From IMG/VR virus record IMGVR_UViG_3300008107_006570, positions 1 to 30,302 of that record: DNA of 30,302 nt, one strand, 5' to 3'. Position 1 is the stretch's first letter. Each line of letters begins with the position of its first letter. A program made the position numbers and the translations under genes. Of the stretch, positions 14,728-22,211 are shown one piece after another. The stretch is from a virus. The notes beneath the pieces are model-generated. The model did not search any database and was not told the origin of the DNA. It was given only the letters and a program-made list of their open reading frames with translations.

Positions 14728-17289
14728 TTAAAAGGAGAAAAACTTCTTAGCAGTTTGGGCTTCCGTTGATGCTTTCTCCCACTTTAGGGCTTTATAAAAA
14801 TCATCAACTTTGTTTTCCAATTCTGCTTTATAAATCATATCCCTATCAACATATTGCTCTACGAAATCCATAATTTCATTTGGGTCATTATAATCTTTGA
14901 ACGCCACAGTATCTAACCCCAATGGATTGTTTTTAAGATATACCCACTTTACTTTATCACCATCTCTGATTGGTTCGTGCTTATATGGGCAATTAAAGAA
15001 TTTCAATAATCGGTTATAAGTGATTCCAGCTTTTACGTGCGCAGGAGTTCCTTTCTCAAAGTTAGCTATTGATAACCCACTATCTTTTCTCCAACTACCA
15101 TCATCGTATTTACTCAACTCTTTAATAGCCCCACCTTTTGCTATTTTATTTACAGGTAAATTAATCATATTCTTTTTGAACTCTAAAAGAGATTCATCCA
15201 TATATGCGTTATCTTTACCCATTAAAATATCCTTTAACATCTTAGCCATAAAGTCCTGAAATGCTTTGGGAAATGATGAACGAACTACATCCAATCCCTT
15301 TACATCCAACTTATCACAGGGGATGCCATTCTTTAAAATCATCCATTGAGCGTAACGTTTCTTAGCTACCCAAAATCCTGCTTTACTGATGTACTCTTTC
15401 TTAATCTCAAATCTATGCTTATCTTTTGGTATAAAGAAAAATCTTTCTGCCAACATATCATAGAATGAGTTTAAAAATGTTTGAGTTTCTTCGGCGATTG
15501 TATTTACCTCTTCAGCCATTCGGTTTTGGTCAAACTCTTTATAGTTGGGATAACGATGTTTCACCAACGGCTCAGCCATCATATAGATGGAATCCGTATC
15601 TATATAAACATTGTAATCTTCTCTTGTTCCGAGTTCTTTCCAGTATTTGATGTTTGCCATCTCTGCTGTTTTTTTGATAACGGTTTGGCCGGTGATTGTA
15701 ACCGCTTCTGCATTATCAATATCATAAAACCTAAAGGCAGGAAGACCAAGCACGCCATACATAGAATTAAGAAGAATCTTCTGAACCAACTGCCGTTTTG
15801 CATAGAATTCATATTTTTCTGTATCTTTTGCTTCTCCATATTTTTTTTCTAATTTCCTAAATTCAACACGTTTTTGAAACCAATCATTTAGGATATCTGC
15901 GATTAGACCCGGCTTATCTTGTGTATAAAGAACTCCATTTGCAGCAACACCTAAATTACTATCTTTAATAACTTCTTTTAATTCCTGTGTACTATATTCG
16001 TAAGTATCACCATCCTTACCCACTAACTTATATGTCTTTTCAGCACCTCTAATATTTTCCTCTGCATCCCAATTCTGAATCTTACCAACTTTGGTTTCTG
16101 GCGAAATGTTTAGAGTCATAATGATTGATGGATATAGGGATGTTAAATCCAAATCATAAATCCAATCATACTTACCAACGATGGGTTCTTTTACATATGC
16201 TCCAATAAACTTCTCCTCATTGTTATCCCTAAGAGCCTGCATTCTTTCCTTTCTATCTTTTGGTTTATTAGTTGCTACCAATCCTTTCTTTTTAAGATAT
16301 CCCAAACAAGCGCCTTCTAACCATTTAGATGAGAAAATATAATCCTCATATGGTACATATCCGGCGTGGCAAACTGCTCTACATAATTCAATGAATTGAA
16401 GTTTCTCATCCATTGCTACAACTAAGTCCACATCGACAATGTTATACTCAATGAATTTTTCCAAATCATTTTCGAATAAATCATCTAAACTTCCTTCGTA
16501 CTCAACCTTACCTCTACCCAATTCTTTAGTAGCGATATAGTTTAGGGTATAAGATGCTTCTAATGTATATGTGTAAGTTTTGTATAGATTGATATAATCC
16601 AAAATACTTACACCACCAAAACTAAACTTTTCTCTATATGGAGACCAGAATGCCTGACCTATTGGTGATAATCGTTTAGCGTTACCTTCACCACATACGT
16701 TTTTTAATCTGTTATACAAATATGGAATATCAAAGAAATCTATATTCCATCCGGTGAGAATAGTTGGATTAACTTCTTCGTAATAATTAAGGAAAGCATA
16801 TAGTAGATTTTTCTCATTGTCAAAAATGTGAACGTTAACTTCTCTACCATCTTTGTTAAAGTTTTTGGCATTGTTTTTTACTTTTCTTTCTTTATCTAAT
16901 ACAAATACATCATACAATTTAGTTGCTCCATCGTGAGCCGCTATTGCAGTGATTTCGTTCTTTGCTTCTTTTGTGTTTGGTAGACCTGTTATCATTTCCA
17001 CCTCAATATCAAATGTAAGAACTCTATGTCCATTCGATGGTAAATCGTTATCGTAGATATCTACTAACACTCTCGTTGTTTCAGGTACATCCGATTCAAA
17101 TAAATCTTCAGCATCTTCCTTTTCCCACTTACCAATTTTAGTTAATTTATCGCCATACATAGAACGATACTCACCATATGGGTCTTTCTTATACGCATAC
17201 TTTCGGTATGGAAATGTTTGATATCCACTCTTATCATCCCATAAGTGAATTAAGTTCTTCTGCCTTTCGTAATAAATGTTTTGATACAT
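14728..17289 (-). CDS. Family B replicative DNA polymerase, T4 gp43-like
   Basis: The 853-aa enzyme has all expected motifs. The proofreading exonuclease has Exo I with D94 and E96 in TFDIEVE, Exo II with N182 and D184 in GWNIDFFD, and Exo III with Y282 and D286 in YNIVD. The polymerase domain has motif A with D381 in DLTSLYPSII, motif B with K504 and NSMYG (508-512), and motif C with D564 and D566 in YIDTDSIYM. The extreme C-terminus KKFFSF resembles the short hydrophobic tail by which gp43 binds its clamp. Its ATG overlaps the TAA of the upstream GT-B gene, so the polymerase is translationally tied to the putative modification module. It is slightly shorter than T4 gp43 (898 aa). Confidence 0.95.
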   Translation of the reverse strand: MYQNIYYERQKNLIHLWDDKSGYQTFPYRKYAYKKDPYGEYRSMYGDKLTKIGKWEKEDAEDLFESDVPETTRVLVDIYDNDLPSNGHRVLTFDIEVEMITGLPNTKEAKNEITAIAAHDGATKLYDVFVLDKERKVKNNAKNFNKDGREVNVHIFDNEKNLLYAFLNYYEEVNPTILTGWNIDFFDIPYLYNRLKNVCGEGNAKRLSPIGQAFWSPYREKFSFGGVSILDYINLYKTYTYTLEASYTLNYIATKELGRGKVEYEGSLDDLFENDLEKFIEYNIVDVDLVVAMDEKLQFIELCRAVCHAGYVPYEDYIFSSKWLEGACLGYLKKKGLVATNKPKDRKERMQALRDNNEEKFIGAYVKEPIVGKYDWIYDLDLTSLYPSIIMTLNISPETKVGKIQNWDAEENIRGAEKTYKLVGKDGDTYEYSTQELKEVIKDSNLGVAANGVLYTQDKPGLIADILNDWFQKRVEFRKLEKKYGEAKDTEKYEFYAKRQLVQKILLNSMYGVLGLPAFRFYDIDNAEAVTITGQTVIKKTAEMANIKYWKELGTREDYNVYIDTDSIYMMAEPLVKHRYPNYKEFDQNRMAEEVNTIAEETQTFLNSFYDMLAERFFFIPKDKHRFEIKKEYISKAGFWVAKKRYAQWMILKNGIPCDKLDVKGLDVVRSSFPKAFQDFMAKMLKDILMGKDNAYMDESLLEFKKNMINLPVNKIAKGGAIKELSKYDDGSWRKDSGLSIANFEKGTPAHVKAGITYNRLLKFFNCPYKHEPIRDGDKVKWVYLKNNPLGLDTVAFKDYNDPNEIMDFVEQYVDRDMIYKAELENKVDDFYKALKWEKASTEAQTAKKFFSF

Positions 17290-18401
17290 TAACCTCTTAG
17301 TTTTTCGTTTAATACTTTAATCATTCTACTATCGTTTAACGATAGTTCCTTTGCTCTCTGAATTGCTTTATTCGATAATTCTATTCTATGATGTTCATCA
17401 TCTAATATTTTATCTAACATATCAAACAAGTCCTTTTTATATTTAAAAAATAAACCATTTGGGTCTATTTCTTTGTAACAATCTGATTCCTGAAATATCA
17501 TAGGAGTTCCGTTCATCATACAATCGGTAGCCGCTACACTCCAACCATAATTAGTCTGCCTCATTTGAATTCCAACTGAACACGATTGTAATTTTTTATA
17601 GTAATCATGCTTAGCTACTTTAGTATTATCAATCCACCCAAATTCAGGCTTACCATCTAATTGTGGCACCCACACTTTGAAATCTTGTCTACGCTCTCTA
17701 TATTCCTCCATTAATTTAATAAAAGATGGATATCCCTTATATGCGGCTGCTCTATGATTGAATACAATAACCTTTTCTTTTGGTTGTAGTGTTTCTATAA
17801 TTTTAGTATCATCTATACCTAAATTCCAAACCACTAATATACTATTTAATTTTTGAATAAACAAATCATTGAACCACAATTTTGCTTCTTCTAAAACTCT
17901 ATCTTTTTGTTCTTGCGTATTTAAAAAGCAAGTATCCATTTGAGATACACCCAATAATTCTATTGGCATCCATCTCCATTTATTTTTTCTATCTTCCGCA
18001 TTGCAGGTTTTCATTTCCCACCAATGACAATACCCAATAATTTTTGTATTGAAGTCGTTTTTATATCTACCAACTTGCGGCCAATCAGGTAAATGGGAAT
18101 AAATTACATCATACTCAATTGTTTCCATCAAACGATTCATATCAGGTGGATATGTTCTCATTTTAATCATATCACCTGAAAATTGAAGTATGTGTTGCTT
18201 TACATTAATTAGATTTAATTTCTTAACAGGCTGTGGTAATATAATATTCCAAAAGTATTCTCCATGTGATTCCAATGATTTAATATGATTGTAAATAACA
18301 TCTACAAACGAATCTTTTTCAATATTGCCAGAATTAGTAATATTTGGTATTACTAATACTTTTCTAGCTTTTTTATAATCAATGGTTTCCCAAAATGCCA
18401 T
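17289..18401 (-). CDS. GT-B glycosyltransferase directly upstream of DNA polymerase
   Basis: A 370-aa two-domain GT-B-like protein. The N-terminal half has ARKVLVIPNITNSGN and later DVIYSHLPDWP and GYCHWWEMKTC. The C-terminal half has VIVFNHRAAAYKGYPSF, the GT4-type loop after the hinge, and a donor-side segment SVGIQMRQTNYGWSVAATDCMMNGTPMI, where the usual first Glu of E-x7-E is not obvious. A purine-rich AGGAAG lies 7 nt before the ATG, one of the few Shine-Dalgarno-like sites here. It is unlike the GT4 pair at 7903-10552. It sits between the DUF4338 gene and polymerase, which makes a DNA-base glycosyltransferase a reasonable hypothesis. A surface-sugar role is the alternative. Confidence 0.65.
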   Translation of the reverse strand: MAFWETIDYKKARKVLVIPNITNSGNIEKDSFVDVIYNHIKSLESHGEYFWNIILPQPVKKLNLINVKQHILQFSGDMIKMRTYPPDMNRLMETIEYDVIYSHLPDWPQVGRYKNDFNTKIIGYCHWWEMKTCNAEDRKNKWRWMPIELLGVSQMDTCFLNTQEQKDRVLEEAKLWFNDLFIQKLNSILVVWNLGIDDTKIIETLQPKEKVIVFNHRAAAYKGYPSFIKLMEEYRERRQDFKVWVPQLDGKPEFGWIDNTKVAKHDYYKKLQSCSVGIQMRQTNYGWSVAATDCMMNGTPMIFQESDCYKEIDPNGLFFKYKKDLFDMLDKILDDEHHRIELSNKAIQRAKELSLNDSRMIKVLNEKLRG

Positions 18402-18402
18402 A

Positions 18403-19629
18403 CTATCTTCCTACTTCTTTTAAATAATGTTCTTTCATTTGCTCCCAAGTCATTCCGATTGCATTCACATAGAACAATACTTCGGGTTTAATTCTACCTT
18501 CTTCGTGTAATTTTGTATATCGTTTAATGGCTTTATCTTTCCACCATTTTATAGTATATTCATTTCCTTTAGCAAATTTTTCATTTAATACTAAATCCGT
18601 TTCTTCTATTTTAGAACAAAGAAAGTCATTACCATTCTGATACATTTGTGCAAAGTAAACACCTCTTTGGAATCCGTGGTCATAAGCGTTACCTTTAATT
18701 CCTAACTCTTTGAAAATTGCCTGAATAATCTTTTGTTTAATTCCACTTACAGGTCCGTTCTTTTCGTATCCCATATTAGCACCATTACGTTCCCTTTCAT
18801 CCATAATGTTTTTCTTATACCATTCTGAACGATTTTCTTTTAACCATTGATGCCACGGGTCATATACCGAATCATCTGGCTTTGTAGAAATCTTACCTTT
18901 AGATTCTCCTAATGTTTTGAAATGTGGAATACCATTGTATTGAGAATGAATCCCATACAAAGATGTTGTACCTACTCCAACTAATGGGTTATCATATTTA
19001 GTTTTCCAATATGCTCTAATTTCAGGAGCGGTTGCTAATGCTGCGATTAACTTACCTCCTAAGAAATTATATCCAAATGGTTGAGTTGATACGATAGTTG
19101 TAGCAATAGATGTACAATTCAATTTACCTTTTTCAAATTTATCTTCTTTGCCCCAACCAATAAATTCATCTCTAACTCCTAATGAAGTGATATCTGACCC
19201 TAAACAAATTTGTCCTAATATCTTTCCGCTTGTTCTATCTTTAACGTATATCTTTACGTTTCTGCCAGGATTAGCCTGAAATTCCATTGTATGTATTAAC
19301 TTACGAATTTCAGTCCAACGAGTGGATTCTTTCGGGTCATCTTCCACAATTTCCACATACGGGTCAATTGCTTCAATTTCTGAAATAGTTAATTCTTTAT
19401 TCGTAATATCAGTTGGTTTCCACAACGAATCATAATATGATTGTAATACAGGCAGACGTTTCATATTTGAAACTCTATCTTCATTCCATTCAATCCACTT
19501 CTTATATAGAGTTTGTTCCTCTACTGACATTTCTTTAAGATAGTCCAAATTCTCAATGAACTTCTTCTTCATCACATCATAATCGAATGTGGCTGTGTTT
19601 GTTTCTTCTCCCGTATCCCAAAATTTCAT
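18403..19629 (-). CDS. DUF4338 (DruA-like) domain protein
   Basis: A 408-aa protein whose central part fits the DUF4338 family, which includes Druantia DruA: GKILGQICLGSDITSLGVRD (136-154), EFIGWG, then LNCTSIATTIVSTQPFGYNF (170-189), and NPLVGVGTTSLYG with HFKTLGES to about residue 243. Long helical extensions flank the core (1-120 and 250-408). The biochemical activity of the family is not settled. Phage copies are known, and linkage to DNA recognition or modification is suspected. It follows two Mom-like genes and precedes a GT-B gene and DNA polymerase. It has its own leaderless promoter. The start at 19629 is fixed by that promoter. The family assignment is by recognition of the core pattern and needs a profile search. 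Confidence 0.6.
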   Translation of the reverse strand: MKFWDTGEETNTATFDYDVMKKKFIENLDYLKEMSVEEQTLYKKWIEWNEDRVSNMKRLPVLQSYYDSLWKPTDITNKELTISEIEAIDPYVEIVEDDPKESTRWTEIRKLIHTMEFQANPGRNVKIYVKDRTSGKILGQICLGSDITSLGVRDEFIGWGKEDKFEKGKLNCTSIATTIVSTQPFGYNFLGGKLIAALATAPEIRAYWKTKYDNPLVGVGTTSLYGIHSQYNGIPHFKTLGESKGKISTKPDDSVYDPWHQWLKENRSEWYKKNIMDERERNGANMGYEKNGPVSGIKQKIIQAIFKELGIKGNAYDHGFQRGVYFAQMYQNGNDFLCSKIEETDLVLNEKFAKGNEYTIKWWKDKAIKRYTKLHEEGRIKPEVLFYVNAIGMTWEQMKEHYLKEVGR

Positions 19630-19665
19630 ATTACAAATATAACAAATTAATTTTAAATTACCAAA
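19630..19665 (-). promoter_or_regulatory. Bacteroidota-type leaderless promoter for the DUF4338-GT-polymerase operon
   Basis: On the minus strand, TTTG at 19665-19662, a 20-nt spacer and TATATTTG at 19641-19634. Four bases (TAAT) then separate the box from the ATG at 19629. The -33 element lies within the last codons of the upstream Mom-like gene, whose TAA (19660-19658) falls in the spacer. The promoter is therefore packed into the gene end, and transcripts should begin at the start codon. Confidence 0.75.
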
Positions 19666-20461
19666 ATTTGGTATCTATTTCCGTTTCTGGTGCGATTGTT
19701 GTCCAATGTTGGATATCCTTATTGAATGCACGGGTATCTTTTGGATAAGGTCTGATTTCATGCTTAAAGGATTTCATAATTGCTTTCTTTTCCTTCTTAT
19801 CAGCTGTGATAATTTGCAGATATCTATGCTTTGGTGGTTCTTCCCTTCTCCAAAATTCCTTATATCCTTGCTTACCAATTTCTCTACGAAGGTGTTCTAA
19901 ATTACCACTACCCCATTTTGTAAACACAGTCCTACTATGTATCCATTTGTAAGGGTCATTTGATAATGAAATACCATAATTTGGCATTAATGCAATATCA
20001 GTATTTAAACCTTGATAAATCCAATTGGTTGCTTGGTAAATACCACCTAAGTGTTCTTGTCCGTTATCCGCGTAAGAAATAAGTGCTTTAATTGCCGAAT
20101 CATTTTCTCTGAACCATTTGAATGATTGTCCCATTGCGTATGATTCAATGTTAGAGCCATAACCATCATCACAATAAAGACGAGTTAATTCTAATACATT
20201 ATCTTTTGTAAGTAAATCTGAAATAGAAGTTGCTGCTCTCGCTCCAACGGGAAATCCATAAACTAAACATCCGATTAATTTATTATCTTCACCTAACGCA
20301 TTTACTTCATCCATTTTGTAAAAAATACCTAAAGCGTATCTACACGCAGTCCAAGCGTGAGTGTAGTGTTTCTTTACGATAATTTCTTTTGCTACATCTT
20401 TACCGATTGGTGCTATAAATACTTTTGAGGTATCGCAATAATTCTTACCTTCTTCTTTCAT
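19658..20461 (-). CDS. Mom-like DNA-modification protein, paralogue B
   Basis: The 267-aa protein resembles the Mom family (GNAT-related; phage Mu Mom converts adenine to an N6-carbamoylmethyl form). Family-type features are IIVKKHYTHAW with H32-Y33, a small-residue strand CLVYGFPVGARA, LELTRLYCDDGYGSNIES (90-107), ALISYADNG with D132, and GGIYQATNWIYQG (139-151). The C-terminal KHRYLQI is shared with its upstream neighbour. The two proteins begin almost identically (GK[DN]YCDTSK) and align over their length, so they are tandem duplicates. B has a longer C-terminus. Both keep the likely active-site residues, so neither looks degenerate. The exact chemistry is unknown; adenine modification is inferred from family. 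Confidence 0.62.
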   Translation of the reverse strand: MKEEGKNYCDTSKVFIAPIGKDVAKEIIVKKHYTHAWTACRYALGIFYKMDEVNALGEDNKLIGCLVYGFPVGARAATSISDLLTKDNVLELTRLYCDDGYGSNIESYAMGQSFKWFRENDSAIKALISYADNGQEHLGGIYQATNWIYQGLNTDIALMPNYGISLSNDPYKWIHSRTVFTKWGSGNLEHLRREIGKQGYKEFWRREEPPKHRYLQIITADKKEKKAIMKSFKHEIRPYPKDTRAFNKDIQHWTTIAPETEIDTKFW

Positions 20462-20465
20462 AAAC

Positions 20466-21221
20466 TTATTTTATGGGTTCTAATTTATAAATCTCCTCCA
20501 CAAATTCTGCATTATGCTTTGGATATGGTAGAGATGGGTATTTCAATGATTTGAATAATTTCTTTTTTTCTTTTCCACTTAACAATATATAAACGTATCT
20601 ATGTTTACGTGGTTCTTTCTTAATCCAAAATGGCGATGATACCATTGTTTGAATTATCTTTGGGTCATTAGTTCCATACTTTACATATGAAGTTCTACTA
20701 TGATGCCACTCGTCAATCTCACTCCATTTAAAACTCCAACTATCGTTTGGTCTAATCTTATTACCCTGATATATCCAATTGGTAGCTTGATATATAGTTC
20801 CTAAGTGTCCAACTTTTGGGTCTGAATATGATACTAATGCTTTGATATGTGGTGCGTTTTCTCTCAACCATTCAAATGATTTACCAACGAACCAACTCTC
20901 AATGTTACTACCATATCCATCAAATACAAAAAGACGGGTAAGTTCTAAAACTTCCGTTCTATCCAATAGTTCCGAAATGGATGCGCCCGAATGTCTACCA
21001 ACCGGGTCACCATAACAAGCTACTCCAATAAGTTTTTCGTTTACTCCGCCAAAAAATTTGTGTGCATCATTTGATATATGAAATAAACCTATTGCATAAG
21101 ATACTTTTGTCCATATACCACTATAATGGTTATTTACAATAATATCTTTAGCTACATCTTTACTTATTAATCTAACTGAAAGTTTGGATGTATCACAATA
21201 ATCTTTTCCATCTAATTTCAT
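20466..21221 (-). CDS. Mom-like DNA-modification protein, paralogue A
   Basis: The 251-aa protein matches the Mom-like pattern: IIVNNHYSGIW with H32-Y33, LIGVACYGDPVGRHSGAS, LELTRLFVFDGYGSNIES (92-109), ALVSYSDPKVGHLG with D134, and GTIYQATNWIYQG (141-153), which is the best family signature. A C-terminal HHSRTSYVKYG and KHRYVYI follow. It is the upstream twin of the gene at 19658-20461, separated by 4 nt. Differences are concentrated at residues 73-80 (GRHSG versus GARAA) and after the NWIYQG motif, which would suit different substrates or steps. It follows the 52-aa gene by 4 nt, so it should be transcribed from the promoter before the small HTH gene. Confidence 0.62.
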   Translation of the reverse strand: MKLDGKDYCDTSKLSVRLISKDVAKDIIVNNHYSGIWTKVSYAIGLFHISNDAHKFFGGVNEKLIGVACYGDPVGRHSGASISELLDRTEVLELTRLFVFDGYGSNIESWFVGKSFEWLRENAPHIKALVSYSDPKVGHLGTIYQATNWIYQGNKIRPNDSWSFKWSEIDEWHHSRTSYVKYGTNDPKIIQTMVSSPFWIKKEPRKHRYVYILLSGKEKKKLFKSLKYPSLPYPKHNAEFVEEIYKLEPIK

Positions 21222-21225
21222 ATAA

Positions 21226-21384
21226 CTATTTTACCCATTCATTGAATGCTTCTTCAAACGCAGATACTCTATCTCTCTTTGGGTCTGCATCCATAAGAGC
21301 TTTAGCAGTATCTAACACTTCTTTCCACAAACCATATGAATTGGCTTCCAATAGAATTTCTTCGATTTGCTCTTCGGCACTCAT
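21226..21384 (-). CDS. 52-aa acidic hypothetical protein
   Basis: A short gene that fills the gap between the HTH gene and the first Mom-like gene. ATG at 21384, TAG at 21228-21226. It reads MSAEEQIEEILLEANSYGLW, then a KEVLDTAKALMDADP helix and an AFEEAFNEWVK end. It is acidic, fully helical in prediction and has a regular codon pattern. The start is preceded by AATAAGTTATG, the same sequence context as the GT4 gene start at 10552. No function is known. Its length and acidity would suit a small adaptor or inhibitor protein. Confidence 0.7.
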   Translation of the reverse strand: MSAEEQIEEILLEANSYGLWKEVLDTAKALMDADPKRDRVSAFEEAFNEWVK

Positions 21385-21387
21385 AAC

Positions 21388-21585
21388 TTATTGCTTTTCG
21401 TATGGCCACTTAATCATATGTGTCCACGTTTGGTTAGTAACTATTTTTTTAATGTTAGCAGGCGAAACACCATTGTTTCTTGCCAATACTTTGACATTTC
21501 TATGACCTACCTTCCAAAGTTCTCTAATTTGAGATACTTGCTTTTCAGTCAATTTGTGCATTGGATGCGCTTCTCCTTTTAACAT
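21388..21585 (-). CDS. Small helix-turn-helix DNA-binding protein
   Basis: The start at 21585 gives 65 aa. A frame opening at 21618 exists, but that ATG lies upstream of the -7 box and would not be in the mRNA. The body KLTEKQVSQIRELWKVGHRN followed by VKVLARNNGVSPANIKKIVTNQTW is a classic HTH: helix, a VLARNNGVS turn and a recognition helix. It closely resembles the DNA-binding repeats seen at the ends of phage HNH endonucleases and in small phage regulators. No nuclease domain is present, so it is either a free-standing regulator or a remnant of a homing enzyme. It is the first gene of the Mom-like transcription unit. Confidence 0.7.
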   Translation of the reverse strand: MLKGEAHPMHKLTEKQVSQIRELWKVGHRNVKVLARNNGVSPANIKKIVTNQTWTHMIKWPYEKQ

Positions 21586-21621
21586 ACGTCTAATATAACA
21601 CTTTTTTTTGACAATCACAAA
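21586..21621 (-). promoter_or_regulatory. Bacteroidota-type leaderless promoter for the HTH/Mom-like operon
   Basis: On the minus strand, TTTG at 21621-21618, a 20-nt spacer, then TATATTAG at 21597-21590 (one mismatch to TAnnTTTG). Four bases (ACGT) precede the ATG at 21585. The spacing to the start codon and between boxes equals that of the promoters at 19634 and 11670. The -33 box is adjacent to the stop of the SGNH gene. Confidence 0.65.
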
Positions 21622-21622
21622 T

Positions 21623-22210
21623 TTATTTTATTTTATCGTAAACAAATTCTGCTATTTTTTTATATCCATCTAAATTTGGATGCAATCCACCCTCCTTAAC
21701 ACCTTCATATCCATAAAATGCACCATTTTCAAAATATGGAACATTTGTAAGTTTTTCTGAATCTCTTAGGTAATCGGCAAATGTATAATTTGGCTCTATA
21801 AATCTACTAAAATCCAAATCAACTGGCTCTTCATCGTTGAACATTGGATAAAATGCGTTAAAATAATATCGATTATAATTTTTTAATAAATCATCTATTA
21901 CTTTATAATCACTATTTGGGGTTGTTAGATTTCTATATGGAAATGAAAATGCTATAATTATTAAATCATCCGATAATAATTCATTCAAATTTACTTTTAT
22001 AAGATTGTAAATATCATTGTTTCCAAAGTTATTACATTTTCCCATATTGATAAATGGAATATTTAATTTTTCAGCAACATATCTAGGCCAAGAATTCATT
22101 CTACGATAGTAATCTTCAAAATCATTAGGCGAACCGTGTCCTTTCCATTTAATACTATCGCTTAACCCATATCCATTTGTATATGAATCTCCAAATGTAA
22201 CCAATCTCAT
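21623..22210 (-). CDS. SGNH/GDSL-type hydrolase
   Basis: A 195-aa protein with block I FGDSYT (nucleophile S9), an NNFGNND segment at 60-66 for the Gly/Asn oxyanion-hole blocks, and block V GGLHPNLDGY with catalytic H177. The usual Asp three residues before the His is replaced by Gly, so the triad may be a Ser-His dyad. No signal peptide, so it would act inside the cell or on the virion, for example as a sugar O-deacetylase or esterase linked to the glycosyltransferase gene just upstream (one base between stop and ATG). An AAGGA purine run lies just before the start. Confidence 0.75.
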   Translation of the reverse strand: MRLVTFGDSYTNGYGLSDSIKWKGHGSPNDFEDYYRRMNSWPRYVAEKLNIPFINMGKCNNFGNNDIYNLIKVNLNELLSDDLIIIAFSFPYRNLTTPNSDYKVIDDLLKNYNRYYFNAFYPMFNDEEPVDLDFSRFIEPNYTFADYLRDSEKLTNVPYFENGAFYGYEGVKEGGLHPNLDGYKKIAEFVYDKIK

Positions 22211-22211
22211 A

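Noticed and set aside
15481-15852. Open frame of 123 codons on the plus strand
   Set aside because: It lies opposite the conserved polymerase domain of the DNA polymerase gene, and its translation shows no domain. It is a shadow of codon use on the other strand, as are the other plus-strand frames in the window.
21586-21618. Earlier start for the small HTH gene (ATG at 21618)
   Set aside because: That ATG lies upstream of the -7 box at 21590-21597, so it would not be in the transcript. The extra 11 residues are not needed for the HTH fold.
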